Part shown: positions 30,372 through 30,600 of the stretch, piece after piece
Position numbering within the stretch: the stretch's first letter is position 1
How the letters are laid out: every line of letters starts with the position of its first letter
Assembly: GCA_019424965.1 (NCBI GenBank)
Contig: JAHYYL010000027.1
Span: forward strand, 1 to 30,600
DNA length: 30,600 nt
Source: Collinsella sp.
Lineage (GTDB): Bacteria > Actinomycetota > Coriobacteriia > Coriobacteriales > Coriobacteriaceae
Direction: 5' to 3'
Notes under the pieces: generated by a model
Seen by the model: only the letters and a program-made list of their open reading frames with translations
The model's database searches: none
Told to the model about the DNA's origin: nothing
Made by a program: the position numbers and the translations under genes

Positions 30372-30409
30372 CGAAGCGTGGAATATACTTTCATTAACAC
30401 GTTGCTTCG
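30372..30409 (+). promoter_or_regulatory. Promoter and flanking inverted repeat of the second PfkB gene
   Basis: The -10 candidate TATACT (30384-30389) lies between CGAAGC-GTG (30372-30380) and CAC-GTT-GCTTCG (30398-30409), an interrupted inverted repeat. This could be an operator around the promoter or a leader hairpin. No good -35 is visible. Confidence 0.45.
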
Positions 30410-30423
30410 TGAAAGGAACATTC

Positions 30424-30600
30424 ATGATTTACACGCTTACTGCAAATCCCGCTATTGACTACAACATCTCCTGCGATGGCCTGTCCGCCAACACCGTTAC
30501 CCGCACCCGTAACGCTGTCTACACCCCCAACGGCAAGGGTCTCAACGTTTCGTTTACGCTCGACCACTACGGCGTCGACACCACGATCCTGGGCTTCTTC
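30424..30600 (+). CDS. Second PfkB-family sugar-phosphate kinase, partial (cut by the window end)
   Basis: Only the first 59 residues are seen. They start MIYTLTANPAIDYNI and include PNGKGLNVSF, closely matching the start of the upstream 1-phosphofructokinase (roughly half the residues identical by eye). It is therefore a tandem paralogue, with the same NGKG in place of GGKG. SD AAAGGA at 30412-30417 precedes the ATG. It has its own promoter region behind the fruK terminator, so it is regulated separately. It may be a second 1-phosphofructokinase or a tagatose/other hexose-phosphate kinase. Confidence 0.85.
   Translation, partial: MIYTLTANPAIDYNISCDGLSANTVTRTRNAVYTPNGKGLNVSFTLDHYGVDTTILGFF

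Overview
The window reads as a GC-rich bacterial chromosome segment carrying only housekeeping, stress and sugar-uptake genes. The gene order (lspA-rluD; alaS-ruvX-mltG; aroK-aroB-pepQ-efp-asp23-nusB-xseB-tlyA-nadK-recN) and the protein flavour suggest a Gram-positive anaerobe of the Coriobacteriia, most like Collinsella. That assignment is inference from memory of such genomes; there is no rRNA or other decisive marker here. Nearly everything is on the + strand in tight, often overlapping operons. Only two genes run the other way: a small membrane protein (9597-9836) and an RpiR-type regulator (23449-24306).

Layout. 1-1764: lipoprotein signal peptidase and an RluA-type pseudouridine synthase. 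1847-3142: a lone membrane glycosyltransferase with its own hairpin terminator. 3224-6335: a short A24 prepilin-type peptidase, a dGTPase-like HD protein and RarA. 6431-9590: a four-gene translationally linked unit of DUF948 protein, RsbW-like protein, SigB/SigF-type sigma factor and AI-2E-family permease, which looks like a general-stress sigma module. 9597-9836: antisense small membrane protein, lying before the + strand terminator at 9929-9958. 10031-16707: alaS, ruvX, mltG, a YqeG-type HAD phosphatase, aroK and an aroB homologue that seems to have lost its catalytic residues. 16840-23227: pepQ, efp, asp23, nusB, xseB, tlyA, nadK, recN. 23326-23356: a terminator shared by convergent recN and the regulator gene. 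24307-30600: a fructose PTS locus with a divergent RpiR regulator, a B-C-A fructose permease, HPr, enzyme I, 1-phosphofructokinase and the start of a second PfkB-family kinase.

How it works together. The last 6.3 kb can carry phosphate from PEP through enzyme I, HPr and the IIA/IIB domains to fructose, and then make fructose-1,6-bisphosphate, so general PTS proteins are housed inside one sugar locus. The phosphosugar-sensing regulator next door, operator-like repeats, two terminators and several unusual leader structures suggest layered control.

Most unusual observations: (1) the AroB homologue at 15598-16707 lacks all three zinc ligands, the active-site lysine and the glycine-rich NAD motif; (2) the fruA-ptsH gap holds a 226-nt palindromic element with a perfect 40-bp inverted repeat, next to a separate 93-nt REP-like hairpin; (3) the ptsH ribosome-binding site can be sequestered by an 8-bp pairing that competes with a second hairpin; (4) the RsbW-like anti-sigma protein lacks the key N-box asparagine, with no anti-anti-sigma gene beside it. 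No tRNA, rRNA, CRISPR array, prophage or insertion-sequence transposase gene was seen.
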